Assembly: GCA_040879025.1 (NCBI GenBank)
Contig: JBBDLF010000035.1
Location: 16,185 to 80,184 of the forward strand
Source: JBBDLF01 sp040879025
Lineage (GTDB): Bacteria; Pseudomonadota; Gammaproteobacteria; Pseudomonadales; Pseudohongiellaceae
Reading direction: 5' to 3'
DNA: 64,000 bases
The position numbers and the translations under genes were made by a program. Shown in pieces: positions 52,266-61,004 of this stretch (the first letter of the stretch is position 1; every line of letters starts with the position of its first letter). Below the pieces are notes generated by a model, which saw only the letters and a list, made by a program, of their open reading frames with translations, ran no database searches and was not told where the DNA came from.

Positions 52266-53003
52266 TCAAAGCTTAAGCCGCTTGAAAAGAAATTCCGGAA
52301 TGATCCTGACGACAAACATGATGTAGCGCCAGAAAAAGGGAGCATAAACCGTATGTTTTCGTCTTGATACCGCCTTGATGATGATTCGTGCAATTCGTTG
52401 CGGTGAAACCCAGAGCGGGCCTTTTTTCATCCCGGCCGTCATGGGCGTGTCAACGAAGCCGGGCCTGATATCGACAACATGTACGTTGAAGGGAAGCAAA
52501 CTTCCTCTGAGCCCTTGCAGATAGGTGGAGACCATAGCCTTGGCAGAGCCATAGACATAGTTGGAACGCCTGCCGCGATCGCCTGCGACCGAGGTAATCA
52601 CCGCGATGGTGCCTTTTCCCTGTGACGCAAATATCCGGGAAAGCAGGGTGAGCAACGAAATGACACTGAGACCATTGATATTGATTTCCTGTTGTGTCAG
52701 CTTGAAACTCTTTTCACAGGCCTGCTGATCCGGCAGGGAGCCATGACATATCAATGCGATATCAATTTCGTCGAGAAATGTTCTGGCTTCCTCCAGTATG
52801 CTGTCGTGCTCGGCAAAGTGGGTCAGGTCAGCTGTGGAAAACCCCACGCCGGAAGCTCCCCTGATCGTCAGATCGTCCGCCAGGTGCTTCAATTTCGCTG
52901 AATCCCGTCCTACCAGGAACAGTTGCGCGCCATCGCTTGCATAGAGCCGCGCGACTTCTTTGGCTATGGCGGACACTGCGCCTGCTATGAGCACTCGCTG
53001 CAT
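52266..53003 (-). CDS. dprE2: DprE2-like decaprenylphosphoryl-2-keto-erythropentose reductase (SDR)
   Basis: A 245-residue SDR. The nucleotide site is VLIAGAVSAIAKEVARLYA, the catalytic motif ITSVAGDRGRRSNYVYGSAKAM carries Ser, Tyr and Lys, and RPGFVDTPMTAGMKKGPLW follows. SVAGDRGRxSNxVYGSAKA is characteristic of DprE2 and close homologues. The C-terminus is hydrophobic (YIMFVVRIIPEFLF), suggesting association with the membrane and its polyprenyl substrate. It would reduce the 2-keto intermediate made by DprE1 to the arabinose form with NAD(P)H. It lies 29 bases after dprE1 and 2 bases before the UbiA/HAD gene, all on the minus strand. Confidence 0.87.
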   Translation of the reverse strand: MQRVLIAGAVSAIAKEVARLYASDGAQLFLVGRDSAKLKHLADDLTIRGASGVGFSTADLTHFAEHDSILEEARTFLDEIDIALICHGSLPDQQACEKSFKLTQQEININGLSVISLLTLLSRIFASQGKGTIAVITSVAGDRGRRSNYVYGSAKAMVSTYLQGLRGSLLPFNVHVVDIRPGFVDTPMTAGMKKGPLWVSPQRIARIIIKAVSRRKHTVYAPFFWRYIMFVVRIIPEFLFKRLKL

Positions 53004-53032
53004 AGGTATTCCATTTCAGGATTCAAGTCGAT

Positions 53033-54382
53033 TCAGAGCGCGTCAGGACACAGTCCCAGCCTCCGCGCCTGTAATGAAGCAAACCGGCAATCAGGATCCA
53101 CCTGGCGTTTAACGGCGATGAATTTTTCCCATTTTGGGTATCCCTGCCTGAAAGTATCCTTACTCATCCTGGCATCCTTGGCAAGATAAAGCCTGCCTCC
53201 ATGTGACAAAACAATTCGGTCAAGCCTGTCGAGCAGACGCGGCAGGGATTTTTCGTACTTGAAGTCCAGTGCCAGTGTATACCCTTCCAGCGGGAACGAC
53301 AGATAGTGGTCGTTATGTTCACCCAGTTTTTTAAGCACCGACAAAAACGACCCTTTTCCTTGCTCCGTCACCTCTTTCAGCACGGCGCCGATACCCTCTC
53401 GGGCCTGACCCTGGGGAATGACAAACTGGTACTGCAGAAATCCGTTGCGGCCATAAAGCCGGTTCCAGTGCAGGAATCGGTCAAGCGGAAAAAAATATTC
53501 GGCATAATCAAGCAACTTGTCTTTCCTGTTCGCCGCAAGTTTGAAATAGCAGGCATTGAACAGGCTCATTGAGAACTTGTTCAAAAGAAAGGCAGGGGTA
53601 GTGAAGGGAACCGTAACGCTTCTTGACGCTCCGGATTGGCGGTCTCGTTTCTGCGCCGGGCCACCGCCGTCTTCGGTTGCCGAAGCATGCTCACCCAAAA
53701 ACAGCAGCGAACGACCCAGAGCGTCGCCGCGAGCCATGCAATCCAGCCAGGCCACGGAGTAAGTGCTGTCTGGGTTGGCATCAAAAAGCCCAAAAACACC
53801 GTCGAGATTTTGCGCCTGAAACGTTTGCTGGCGTATGGCGCTGCTGTTTACCGCACGCAGGCGCAATACGGCTTCGAGTACAATGCCTGTCAATCCCATG
53901 CCTCCGCAGGTCGCCCGGAAAATTTCCGTGTTTTCTTCCCGGCTGCAGGTCAGGATGTCGCCCGTGGCAAGCAGCAGCTGGAATGACTCGACGAAATTGC
54001 CAAAGCAGCCATCCAGGTGATGGTTTTTACCGTGTATATCGCTCGCGATGGCGCCACCCACCGTGACGAATCGGGTGCCGGGGATGACCGGCAGAAACCA
54101 CCCTCGAGGGACAAAATTATCCAGAATATGCCCAAGAGTTACTCCTCCTGAACAACGCAGCCTTCCCTCGTCATCAAATTCGCAAAAATGATCCAGATAA
54201 CGGCTGCTTAGAATCTGCGGCGCGAGCGCGCTGTCACCGTAACTGCGACCGGCGCCACGTACTATCGCGTGGCCGGCCCTGCCATCTGTTTCTCTGACCC
54301 ACGCCTGCAGCGCAGCGGCGTCCCGGGGTGCTGTAATTTCCGCGTCGGTCTTGGGAAATCTGCCCCAGCCGTAAGTCTCCAT
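53033..54382 (-). CDS. dprE1: DprE1-like decaprenylphosphoryl-ribose 2'-oxidase (FAD)
   Basis: A 449-residue VAO-fold FAD enzyme. The FAD region is HAIVRGAGRSYGDSAL with VPGTRFVTVGGAIASDIHGKNHHLDGCFGNFV. The substrate domain has FLHWNRLYGRNGFLQYQFVIPQ, LSFPLEGYTLALDFKYEKSL and GGRLYLAKDARM, whose Lys matches the active-site K418 of the mycobacterial enzyme. Against M. tuberculosis DprE1 (GWNICVDF), residue A371 occupies the place of C387, the Cys attacked by benzothiazinones. It oxidises the 2'-OH of polyprenylphosphoryl ribose. METYGWGRF at 54382 is the natural start, since Mtb DprE1 opens with a similar YGWGR. It lies 4 bases after gtrA. Confidence 0.9.
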   Translation of the reverse strand: METYGWGRFPKTDAEITAPRDAAALQAWVRETDGRAGHAIVRGAGRSYGDSALAPQILSSRYLDHFCEFDDEGRLRCSGGVTLGHILDNFVPRGWFLPVIPGTRFVTVGGAIASDIHGKNHHLDGCFGNFVESFQLLLATGDILTCSREENTEIFRATCGGMGLTGIVLEAVLRLRAVNSSAIRQQTFQAQNLDGVFGLFDANPDSTYSVAWLDCMARGDALGRSLLFLGEHASATEDGGGPAQKRDRQSGASRSVTVPFTTPAFLLNKFSMSLFNACYFKLAANRKDKLLDYAEYFFPLDRFLHWNRLYGRNGFLQYQFVIPQGQAREGIGAVLKEVTEQGKGSFLSVLKKLGEHNDHYLSFPLEGYTLALDFKYEKSLPRLLDRLDRIVLSHGGRLYLAKDARMSKDTFRQGYPKWEKFIAVKRQVDPDCRFASLQARRLGLCPDAL

Positions 54383-54386
54383 ATTC

Positions 54387-54782
54387 TCAGCCCTGCGTGA
54401 ACACGAATCGTTTGTCGAGCTGGTATTTGATCGCATAGCCGATGCAGAGGCCAATGACGGCACCGGCATAGCGCGCTTCGCGTGTGCCGAACGCCACTTC
54501 AAAACCGAATTCGAAGCCCCAGAAAATGAGCGTGGTTCCCGCTCCGGTGGCAGTATAGGCGACAAACCTGCCGGTGTCGTCCCGCAGACGCTGTGACCGG
54601 TAGCGAAAAATATAGTGCTTGTCCAGGAAATACTTGCACACCAGGCCTGCGATTGTGCCGACGAGTACCGAAATCACCAATGCGTGGATTCCCTGATAAA
54701 GGTAAAGACTCATATCCTGGGCGGAGATGTTTACTGCAATGGCAACAGCGGCCAATAGACTGTACTGAATCGCCAGTTTCAT
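54387..54782 (-). CDS. GtrA-family membrane protein, probable polyprenyl-phosphate-sugar flippase
   Basis: A 131-residue protein with four membrane helices and the GtrA-like C-terminus FVAYTATGAGTTLIFWGFEF...IKYQLDKRFVF. GtrA proteins move polyprenyl-phosphate-linked sugars across the inner membrane. In mycobacteria the gene next to dprE1 (Rv3789) is also GtrA-like and was proposed to flip decaprenylphosphoryl arabinose or to help arabinan assembly. Here it is first in the operon, 4 bases before dprE1. GGAG lies 6 bases before ATG 54782. It fits as the export step of the same pathway. Confidence 0.85.
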   Translation of the reverse strand: MKLAIQYSLLAAVAIAVNISAQDMSLYLYQGIHALVISVLVGTIAGLVCKYFLDKHYIFRYRSQRLRDDTGRFVAYTATGAGTTLIFWGFEFGFEVAFGTREARYAGAVIGLCIGYAIKYQLDKRFVFTQG

Positions 54783-54875
54783 CAACCACTCCAGTGATGG
54801 ACAGGATCAGAGGGTACAGGCAGCGCGCTGGACGCGGCGGACCGGCGAATTCGCGCAGCGATGGTGTCAACACGT

Positions 54876-54881
54876 TATAAT
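54876..54881 (+). promoter_or_regulatory. Consensus -10 box upstream of the inositol monophosphatase gene
   Basis: A perfect TATAAT lies 33 bases before ATG 54914. No good -35 is seen at 16-18 bases. If used, transcription would start near 54888, which would put the alternative start codon at 54890 at the very 5' end and so supports 54914. Confidence 0.45.
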
Positions 54882-54913
54882 CGACAAGAATGGAATTAAT
54901 TGAAGGGTCCATC

Positions 54914-55726
54914 ATGTGGCGCGACGAAATATTTGAGTTCACCAAAGGCCTGGCGAGGGAGGCTGGTGAACTGGTGCGCAGGGAAAGAAAGCAGGGAATA
55001 AGCCGCGGTTTCAAAAATGGACGCGAACTCGTTACAAGTGCTGATACCAATGCCGACCGGTTGATCAGCGAGCGTATTCGGGCGAGGTTCCCAGGACACC
55101 GGATAATCTCGGAAGAACTGGCTCCGGAATATGGCTGGGTGGAGGCGGATGCTCACGACCTGTGGATCGTGGATCCGATTGATGGCACTGTAAATTTTGC
55201 GCATGGCCACAATCAGTCCGCTGTGTGCATCGCGTATATCGACCAGGGAGATATCGTCTGCGGCGTGGTTTACAATCCCTTCACCGACGAAATGTTTTGC
55301 GCTGCCAAAGGAGGCGGGGCGTTTCTGAACGGCGATCCGATTTCCTGCAGCAAGGAGACGGAACTGCGCCTGGCACTCATTGCCACCGGCTTCCCCTATA
55401 CCAAGGTCGAAATTGAAATCCTCTACCGGCGGGTTCAGGTGATTCTCAACCATTGCGCTGATATCCGCCGCCTCGGTTCAGCCGCTCTCGATATCTGCTG
55501 GGTGGCGATGGGCAGACTGGACGGGTTTTACGAAAGTCTCAGTCTGTGGGATTTTGCCGCCGCACAGATCATCGCACGAGAAGCAGGAGCCACCTACGGT
55601 CATTTTCATCCGGTGCCGGAGGGCATTCCTCCTCAGTTTCATGGCCAGAACATCCTGGTGGCCAATCCTCGGCTTTTTCCCCAATTGAAAGCCCTGTTAA
55701 GCGCTGTGGACTATCCCGACGGCTGA
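54914..55726 (+). CDS. suhB: Inositol-1-monophosphatase family protein (SuhB-like)
   Basis: A 270-residue cytoplasmic phosphatase, close to E. coli SuhB (267). The metal sites are EELAPEYGW, WIVDPIDGTVNFAHG (the DPIDGT signature) and LSLWDFAAAQIIAREAGA. RLGSAALDICWVAMGRLDGFYE is also diagnostic. It removes phosphate from myo-inositol-1-phosphate or similar sugar phosphates with Mg. AAGG lies 7 bases before ATG 54914, which begins MWRDEIFEF; ATG 54890 would add 8 residues. It is divergent from the gtrA-dprE1-dprE2-ubiA operon, so the two could share regulation. Whether it acts in inositol metabolism or like SuhB in rRNA antitermination cannot be decided. Confidence 0.9.
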   Translation: MWRDEIFEFTKGLAREAGELVRRERKQGISRGFKNGRELVTSADTNADRLISERIRARFPGHRIISEELAPEYGWVEADAHDLWIVDPIDGTVNFAHGHNQSAVCIAYIDQGDIVCGVVYNPFTDEMFCAAKGGGAFLNGDPISCSKETELRLALIATGFPYTKVEIEILYRRVQVILNHCADIRRLGSAALDICWVAMGRLDGFYESLSLWDFAAAQIIAREAGATYGHFHPVPEGIPPQFHGQNILVANPRLFPQLKALLSAVDYPDG

Positions 55727-55892
55727 AAATGCGGCTTGTCCAATAATCAGTAACTGTGAATTTCGAGGATTGGTGCCGCTCTCCAGACTGTTCGTCGCAT
55801 TGCCGCGGGAGTCGGACTATTCGCCGATTGACTTGACTTTCAGTTGTTCATACAGTTGACACAACATGATATTCGGCTCAAGGAGCAAAACT

Positions 55893-57614
55893 GTGAATAA
55901 ACTGACTCGTTTTGGACTATCCGTCCTGACACTGGTTCTGGTGCCGGCGCTGGGCAGCGCCGCTGACAGGGTGGGAGATTTCGCCCTGCTGGACCACCAG
56001 GGAAATTTCCATCATATGAGCTGGTATGACGACCACAGTGCCATTGCCCTGCTTGTGCAGGCCAACGGCAGTGAGACTACCGCCGAAGCTGCAGTTCAGT
56101 TTAGTACCATGAAATCCCGCTATGAGGAGCAGGGCATTGAGTTCTTCATGATCAATGCCACCGGCGAGACTGACCGGGCTTCCGTAAACGCTGAACTCGC
56201 CCGTTACGGTGTCGATATTCCCGTATTAATGGACGAAACCCAGATTATCAGCCGCAACCTGGGAATAGAAAGGGCGGGTGAAGTGCTCGTCTACCATCCC
56301 GGGTCCTTCACCGTCGAGTTCCGTGGTCCCGCCGGTGCCGAATTCGAGCAGGCTCTGACGGCGATACTCGCCGGCGAACCCGTGGCTACTCCGCTACTGG
56401 CCAGTCGCGGAGCCGAGATCGATTACAGCAGCCTTGCGCAACACGCCGATCTTTCCTACGAGAAGGATATAGCGCCGATCATTGCCGAGAACTGCGCCTC
56501 TTGCCACCGTGAAGGTGGTATCGCGCCGTTCGCGATGGACAGTCATGCCATGGTGCAGGGCTGGTCGCCGATGATTCGCGAAGTATTGATGACCAAACGC
56601 ATGCCTCCCGGTCAGATCGATCCTCATGTGGGTGAGTTCATCAACGACATGACGCTTGATGTGGCGGAAACGCAAAAGGTCATCGAATGGATCGATGCCG
56701 GCAGCGTCAAAGACGGTACCACCGACCCGCTGGCGGAACTGACCTGGCCGGACAGCAAGTGGGCGTTCGGCGAGCCTGATTACATTATCGAGGTACCGGA
56801 ACAAAGCATTCCCGCCACAGGTGTGCTCGACTACCGGAACGTGGTTGTACCGATCGATATAGAGAAAGATCGCTGGGTACGCGGCAGCCAGTATGTAGCC
56901 GGTGACCGCACGGTGCTTCACCACACGCTCAATCAGTTGATTCCGCCCGATGCGGAACGCAATAGCCGAGGTGGATTCGTCGGCGGTGGCGACCCGGATG
57001 CGGCCAATATAACGGCGTACATCCCCGGCGCGCAGCCCCGACTGGAACCGCCCAACACAGGCGGGCTGTTAAAAGCCGGTTCACAGATTGCACTGCAATT
57101 GCACTACACCACAAACGGCAGGGAAACGGTGGACAACAGTGAGATAGGCTTGTGGTTCTATCCTGAAGGCGAAGTGCCCGAGGAGAGAATGTCAGGACAA
57201 TGCGCCTGCATCTTCACGCCGGACTGGACCAATATTGAGCCGTATGATCCTGCTTTCGAAATGAGCCAGACGGTCACCCTGAGCAGAGACATTCACATGC
57301 ACAGCTTTACGCCGCATATGCATTTCCGCGGCAAGAGCATGCGTTTCTTCGCCGACTATCCCGACGGCAATCGAGAAGAGCTGATCAATATCGCCAAGTA
57401 CAATTACAATTGGCAACTGGCCTATACCTACGCGGAACCGAAGTTTATGCCCGCAGGTACCGTGATCACCGCGGAAGGCGTTTTTGACAACTCGACCCAG
57501 AATCCCGCCAACCCTGATCCGGCGCGTTCCGTGCCATGGGGTCAGCAGAGTTGGGACGAGATGTTCTTTGGCGCCATGAACTGGAAATATACACAACAGG
57601 GCGGCAGCGAGTAA
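55893..57614 (+). CDS. Redoxin-like / haem c / PHM-like copper monooxygenase fusion
   Basis: A 573-residue exported protein with three parts. Residues 25-175 form a thioredoxin/AhpC-like domain with no Cys at the usual position (LLVQANGSETT). A haem c site is CASCH (201-205). Residues 280-570 match a copper type II ascorbate-dependent monooxygenase such as PHM: H343-H344 (TVLHHTLNQL), H404 (ALQLHYTT), H475 and H477 (TPHMHFRGKS) and M557 (WDEMFFGAM) line up with PHM H107/H108, H172, H242/H244 and M314, so all six copper ligands are kept. It probably hydroxylates a substrate in the periplasm with electrons fed through the haem. The start is GTG 55893, with AGGAG 7 bases upstream and a clean signal peptide. 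Confidence 0.85.
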   Translation: MNKLTRFGLSVLTLVLVPALGSAADRVGDFALLDHQGNFHHMSWYDDHSAIALLVQANGSETTAEAAVQFSTMKSRYEEQGIEFFMINATGETDRASVNAELARYGVDIPVLMDETQIISRNLGIERAGEVLVYHPGSFTVEFRGPAGAEFEQALTAILAGEPVATPLLASRGAEIDYSSLAQHADLSYEKDIAPIIAENCASCHREGGIAPFAMDSHAMVQGWSPMIREVLMTKRMPPGQIDPHVGEFINDMTLDVAETQKVIEWIDAGSVKDGTTDPLAELTWPDSKWAFGEPDYIIEVPEQSIPATGVLDYRNVVVPIDIEKDRWVRGSQYVAGDRTVLHHTLNQLIPPDAERNSRGGFVGGGDPDAANITAYIPGAQPRLEPPNTGGLLKAGSQIALQLHYTTNGRETVDNSEIGLWFYPEGEVPEERMSGQCACIFTPDWTNIEPYDPAFEMSQTVTLSRDIHMHSFTPHMHFRGKSMRFFADYPDGNREELINIAKYNYNWQLAYTYAEPKFMPAGTVITAEGVFDNSTQNPANPDPARSVPWGQQSWDEMFFGAMNWKYTQQGGSE

Positions 57615-57647
57615 GCCGCTCCGTCAGCGTTCGTTGGGCTGAACCGA

Positions 57648-57681
57648 GGCAGGCTTCGGAATCCCGGAGCCTGCCTTTTTT
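57648..57681 (+). terminator. Intrinsic terminator after the copper monooxygenase gene
   Basis: GGCAGGC and GCCTGCC form the base of a hairpin with inner TTCGGAATCCCGGA pairing, followed by TTTTTT. It lies 33 bases after the stop, and its T-run touches the stop codon of the convergent RND gene. Confidence 0.8.
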
Positions 57682-59992
57682 ATTGCCCGGCCAGCCGTTC
57701 TCGCAGCCGGTCGAAGCGCACCAGAATCGAAGGCAGATAGAGCATATCCAGAACGAGTGCGAGAATCACAATGGGCACCAGCAGCCGGGCAGCCTGGCGG
57801 AAATAAAGCGTTTCCGCACCGATGAGAATAAGCGTACCCAGTGCCAACACCAGCGTGGTGATCATCAAGGCTGGTCCGGCACGGGACAGGGAATCCTTGA
57901 TGGCGGTGAGTGTGCCGGCGGCGCGGCGGCGGCGATCGTCAAAGTGGCTGAGAATATGGACGGTATCGTCAACCACAAGACCGATGCTGATACTGAACAG
58001 CATCATGACAAAGGGGTCCAGTTGTCCAACAAACAAACCCCAGAGCCCGAAAACCATCGTGGCGGGAAGCACATTGGGGAACACACTCAACAGTCCGAGA
58101 CTGATGCTGCGGAATCCGATTATCAGGGTGAGGGTAATGAGTACGAGACTGAGCGCATAACCCTGCAGCAGTTCCACGGTGACCAGTTCGTCCATGCGCG
58201 CAAACAGCAGCAACGAACTGCCATGCAACAGTTCCGCGTCGGGAAAATATTCGGAAAACCGGGATGTAATCGCCGAGTCCAGATCAATGATGCCCTGGTT
58301 TGACGCAGGCACCGCGTTCACGAACAGCGGGAGGATTGAGAAACCCCTGTCGATAAAATTATCCAGCGCAAACTCCGGCTGTTGCACCAGTTCGTAATCG
58401 TTAAGGTGGGTGGCGATGGTGTCGATGTCATCAGGGATGACGTAGTATTCCGATTGCTGTTCGTTCTGGAAGCGGTGAATGGTTTTTACCACATCCACGA
58501 GACTCGCCACCGACTCTACATCCTCCCGCTGCTGCAGCCATTGACTGAAACCATCCACCCGTTGCAGAAATTGCGGAGTAATGGCGCCGTCGATCTCGCC
58601 GCTGTCAATCGCGTATGTCAGCGATGCACCCCGGTTCAAATGCTCGTCGACCACGTTGTAATATTCAAGCAGGTCGGAGCCCGCCGCGATAAAATCCAGC
58701 CGATTGAAATCGGTCTTGTTGAGCGGTAACAGCAGCAAGGTCGCCAGCGACAGCAGTGAAAAAAGCCCGAAAAGTTCACGTTCTCGGGTATCGAGCAGGA
58801 AATGAATCCTGGCCAGAGTGCGGTGTATCGGCCCGGACGCATCAGGCGACCCACCGGTGGTGGGACAGACGCGGATCAACAGAGCCGGCAGCAGCATCAG
58901 CGTCGTAATCCAGGCATAGAATATGCCTGTCGCGACAATCAGTCCGAAGTCATTTATCGCCGGAGAGGAACTCAGCGTCAGTGAGGAGAAGCCGATCGCG
59001 GTAGTGACGGTGGTCAGGGTTATCGCCCGAAAGTTATACCTGACGCTTTGCGCCATCGCCTCCACCGGACCATCAACGCCACCTCGATTCAACAGTAGCT
59101 GCTGCCGGTAGATTGAAATGATATGCACACTGTCGGCGACCGCGATGATTACCACCACCAGCGGCGCGATTATGGAGATGCTGTTGAAGGAGATGCCGAG
59201 CAGACCTATTGTGCCGATGGTGGCCGCGACGGTTGCCAGCGCCTGAGCCAGAATGCAAATTCCAAAACGAATGGAGCGGAAACAGAAGCAAATCGCAAGT
59301 ACACAAACCAGAATCACGATGGGCATCAGTCGAGTGAGATCACTTATCATTGCATCGCGGCTGGCGGCCTCGTACAGTACATCACTGTTGACATGGACCT
59401 GAATGCCGGGGTGGCGCTGTCGCAACTCGTCCAGCAATGCCAGGATCTCATCGGCTACCTGTAGACGCTCGTTGTCGCCGAGACCTTCAGGCTCCATGGT
59501 GATGGAAGCAAATGTGAGTTCGGCATCCGGCGACAGCAGGGTGCCGGAGAGTAACCGGTCTTGCAAAGCCGCCGCTTCGATTTCCCGCAATTGCTGAGCG
59601 GAGTATTCCGCGTGGTGGCGCTGGAACAGAGGCAGTTCCTGCTCCGGTGATTGATAATCAAGCAGCGTACTGATGCGCGCGACGTGGGGAATTTTCCGGT
59701 AGTTGATACGCAAGTCGGCGAGCGCGTCCAGCACGGCTGAGTCGAACACGGTCCCCGCGTCGCCGAGCAGCGCAAAGACAATCTGCTCGGCTTCGGGGAA
59801 CTCCCGTTCCACGGTGCGAAGTTCTTCGAGATAAGGATCGCTGCGGGTGAGCAGCGCGGCGATGGAGGAATCGAAACTGCTGCGTAGCGCTCCCGCCGTG
59901 ATGATCACCGTGGCGAGCAGGCAGATCAGGAACAGGCGTCCGCGCAGTTCAACGATGCGTTGCGACAGTTTCTTGATTGACTGATCCCCCAT
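57680..59992 (-). CDS. RND-superfamily (MMPL/Patched-like) exporter
   Basis: A 770-residue inner-membrane protein with twelve predicted helices and two large periplasmic loops. The first helix (LFLICLLATVIITAGAL) precedes a loop with SIAALLTRSDPYLEELRTVEREFP. Both halves have the acidic relay motif: VVIIAVADSVHIISIYRQ in the first and ISIGLVVDDTVHILSHF in the second, unlike the RND protein at 48.4 kb where only the second is acidic. Family members export lipids or other hydrophobic compounds. ATG 59992 is preferred over a TTG at 60016. It is separated from the LysR gene by 63 bases on the same strand. Confidence 0.87.
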   Translation of the reverse strand: MGDQSIKKLSQRIVELRGRLFLICLLATVIITAGALRSSFDSSIAALLTRSDPYLEELRTVEREFPEAEQIVFALLGDAGTVFDSAVLDALADLRINYRKIPHVARISTLLDYQSPEQELPLFQRHHAEYSAQQLREIEAAALQDRLLSGTLLSPDAELTFASITMEPEGLGDNERLQVADEILALLDELRQRHPGIQVHVNSDVLYEAASRDAMISDLTRLMPIVILVCVLAICFCFRSIRFGICILAQALATVAATIGTIGLLGISFNSISIIAPLVVVIIAVADSVHIISIYRQQLLLNRGGVDGPVEAMAQSVRYNFRAITLTTVTTAIGFSSLTLSSSPAINDFGLIVATGIFYAWITTLMLLPALLIRVCPTTGGSPDASGPIHRTLARIHFLLDTRERELFGLFSLLSLATLLLLPLNKTDFNRLDFIAAGSDLLEYYNVVDEHLNRGASLTYAIDSGEIDGAITPQFLQRVDGFSQWLQQREDVESVASLVDVVKTIHRFQNEQQSEYYVIPDDIDTIATHLNDYELVQQPEFALDNFIDRGFSILPLFVNAVPASNQGIIDLDSAITSRFSEYFPDAELLHGSSLLLFARMDELVTVELLQGYALSLVLITLTLIIGFRSISLGLLSVFPNVLPATMVFGLWGLFVGQLDPFVMMLFSISIGLVVDDTVHILSHFDDRRRRAAGTLTAIKDSLSRAGPALMITTLVLALGTLILIGAETLYFRQAARLLVPIVILALVLDMLYLPSILVRFDRLRERLAGQ

Positions 59993-60055
59993 GACTGTAT
60001 TCTTGCCTGATCTCAACGCCGTGCGAAAGGGTTCGGTAAAAGTCGCGGAAGCGGC

Positions 60056-60952
60056 CTAGTCTGCCGGTACCTCAACCGTGGATCTGCACAGCTCGAGCCA
60101 GTTCCGGATTCCCGTACTGTGATATTTTTGCTTGTGCAGAATAAAGTAAAACTGGCGCTGCCAGTGGCGGTGGGGTGCCGAAAGCGGCACCAGGGATCCA
60201 CGGCGGAACGCGTCTTCCAACGCAATGCGGGACAGACAGCCTATTCCCAGGCCTGCCTCAACGGCGCGTTTGATGCCTTCAGTATGCTGCAGTTCCAGCC
60301 GCAGCTTCAGCTTCGGTAGCAGCCCTGCCATGGCACGGTCAAACGCCTGCCGTGTTCCAGACCCGGTTTCACGTACCACCCAGTCGGCAGACAACAATTG
60401 TTCATCCTGCAAGGGACTCTGTGTGGCCAGCGGGTGATCCGGTGCGCAGAACACAACCAGTTCATCATTCCGCCACGGAATGACCTCAATGTCCGGGTCT
60501 TGCAGTTCACCCTCGACGAGACCGACATCCAGTTCGAAATTTCGCACTCTGGCAGCGATTGCCGCGGTGTTTTCCACGGTGAGCTCAACCCGGGCGCCCG
60601 GATGACGGGACATGAAACCGGCCATGATGCCAATGGCCAGGTAGTTGCCTATGGTGAGCGTGGCACCCACCTTGAGTATCCCGATTTCATCGTGACGGCT
60701 AAGTTGCCTTTCAAACTCCCGGGCCTGGGCCATCAGCGCCTCGGCCCTGGGCCTGACCAGCCGGCCCAGTTCGTTCAGTTGCAGGCGTTTGCCGATTCGA
60801 TCGAACAGCTGTACCTCAAAGCGCTGCTCCAGCTCCTTCAGCGCCGTGCTGGTGGCGGATTGTGAGAGCGCCAGACTGGCCGCCGCCCGAGTCACGTTTT
60901 CGTAGTGGGCAACCGCGAGAAAGACGTCCAGTTGACGCAGGGTAAAGTGCAT
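60056..60952 (-). CDS. finR: LysR-family regulator, FinR-like
   Basis: A 298-residue LysR regulator. The N-terminal winged helix is FTLRQLDVFLAVAHYENVTRAAASLALSQSATSTALKELEQRFEVQLFDR, and the effector domain (about 90-295) has LKVGATLTIGNYLAIGIM and VRETGSGTRQAFDRAM. In pseudomonads the LysR protein FinR is encoded divergently from fpr and activates it under superoxide or iron stress. The same divergent arrangement with fpr is seen here across 118 bases, supporting the FinR assignment, although the effector domain also resembles CysB- and CbbR-like proteins. Two dyads in the shared spacer fit LysR binding sites. Confidence 0.85.
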   Translation of the reverse strand: MHFTLRQLDVFLAVAHYENVTRAAASLALSQSATSTALKELEQRFEVQLFDRIGKRLQLNELGRLVRPRAEALMAQAREFERQLSRHDEIGILKVGATLTIGNYLAIGIMAGFMSRHPGARVELTVENTAAIAARVRNFELDVGLVEGELQDPDIEVIPWRNDELVVFCAPDHPLATQSPLQDEQLLSADWVVRETGSGTRQAFDRAMAGLLPKLKLRLELQHTEGIKRAVEAGLGIGCLSRIALEDAFRRGSLVPLSAPHRHWQRQFYFILHKQKYHSTGIRNWLELCRSTVEVPAD

Positions 60953-60957
60953 AGTTA

Positions 60958-61004
60958 TATCTATTAGATAGATAATACATATATAAACAATCTATTTTAC
61001 AGAT
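60958..61004. promoter_or_regulatory. Two LysR-type dyads between finR and fpr
   Basis: TATCTA-T-TAGATA (60958-60970) lies 5 bases before the finR start codon, and ATCT-N7-AGAT (60990-61004), which fits T-N11-A, lies about 67 bases before fpr. The spacer is very AT-rich compared with the flanks. Probable sites for autorepression and fpr activation. Confidence 0.5.

Noticed and set aside
57536..58303. A 255-codon plus-strand open frame rich in Gln and Glu
   Set aside because: It is antisense to the RND exporter's conserved second half and includes the terminator of the preceding gene; the low-complexity composition is a shadow effect.
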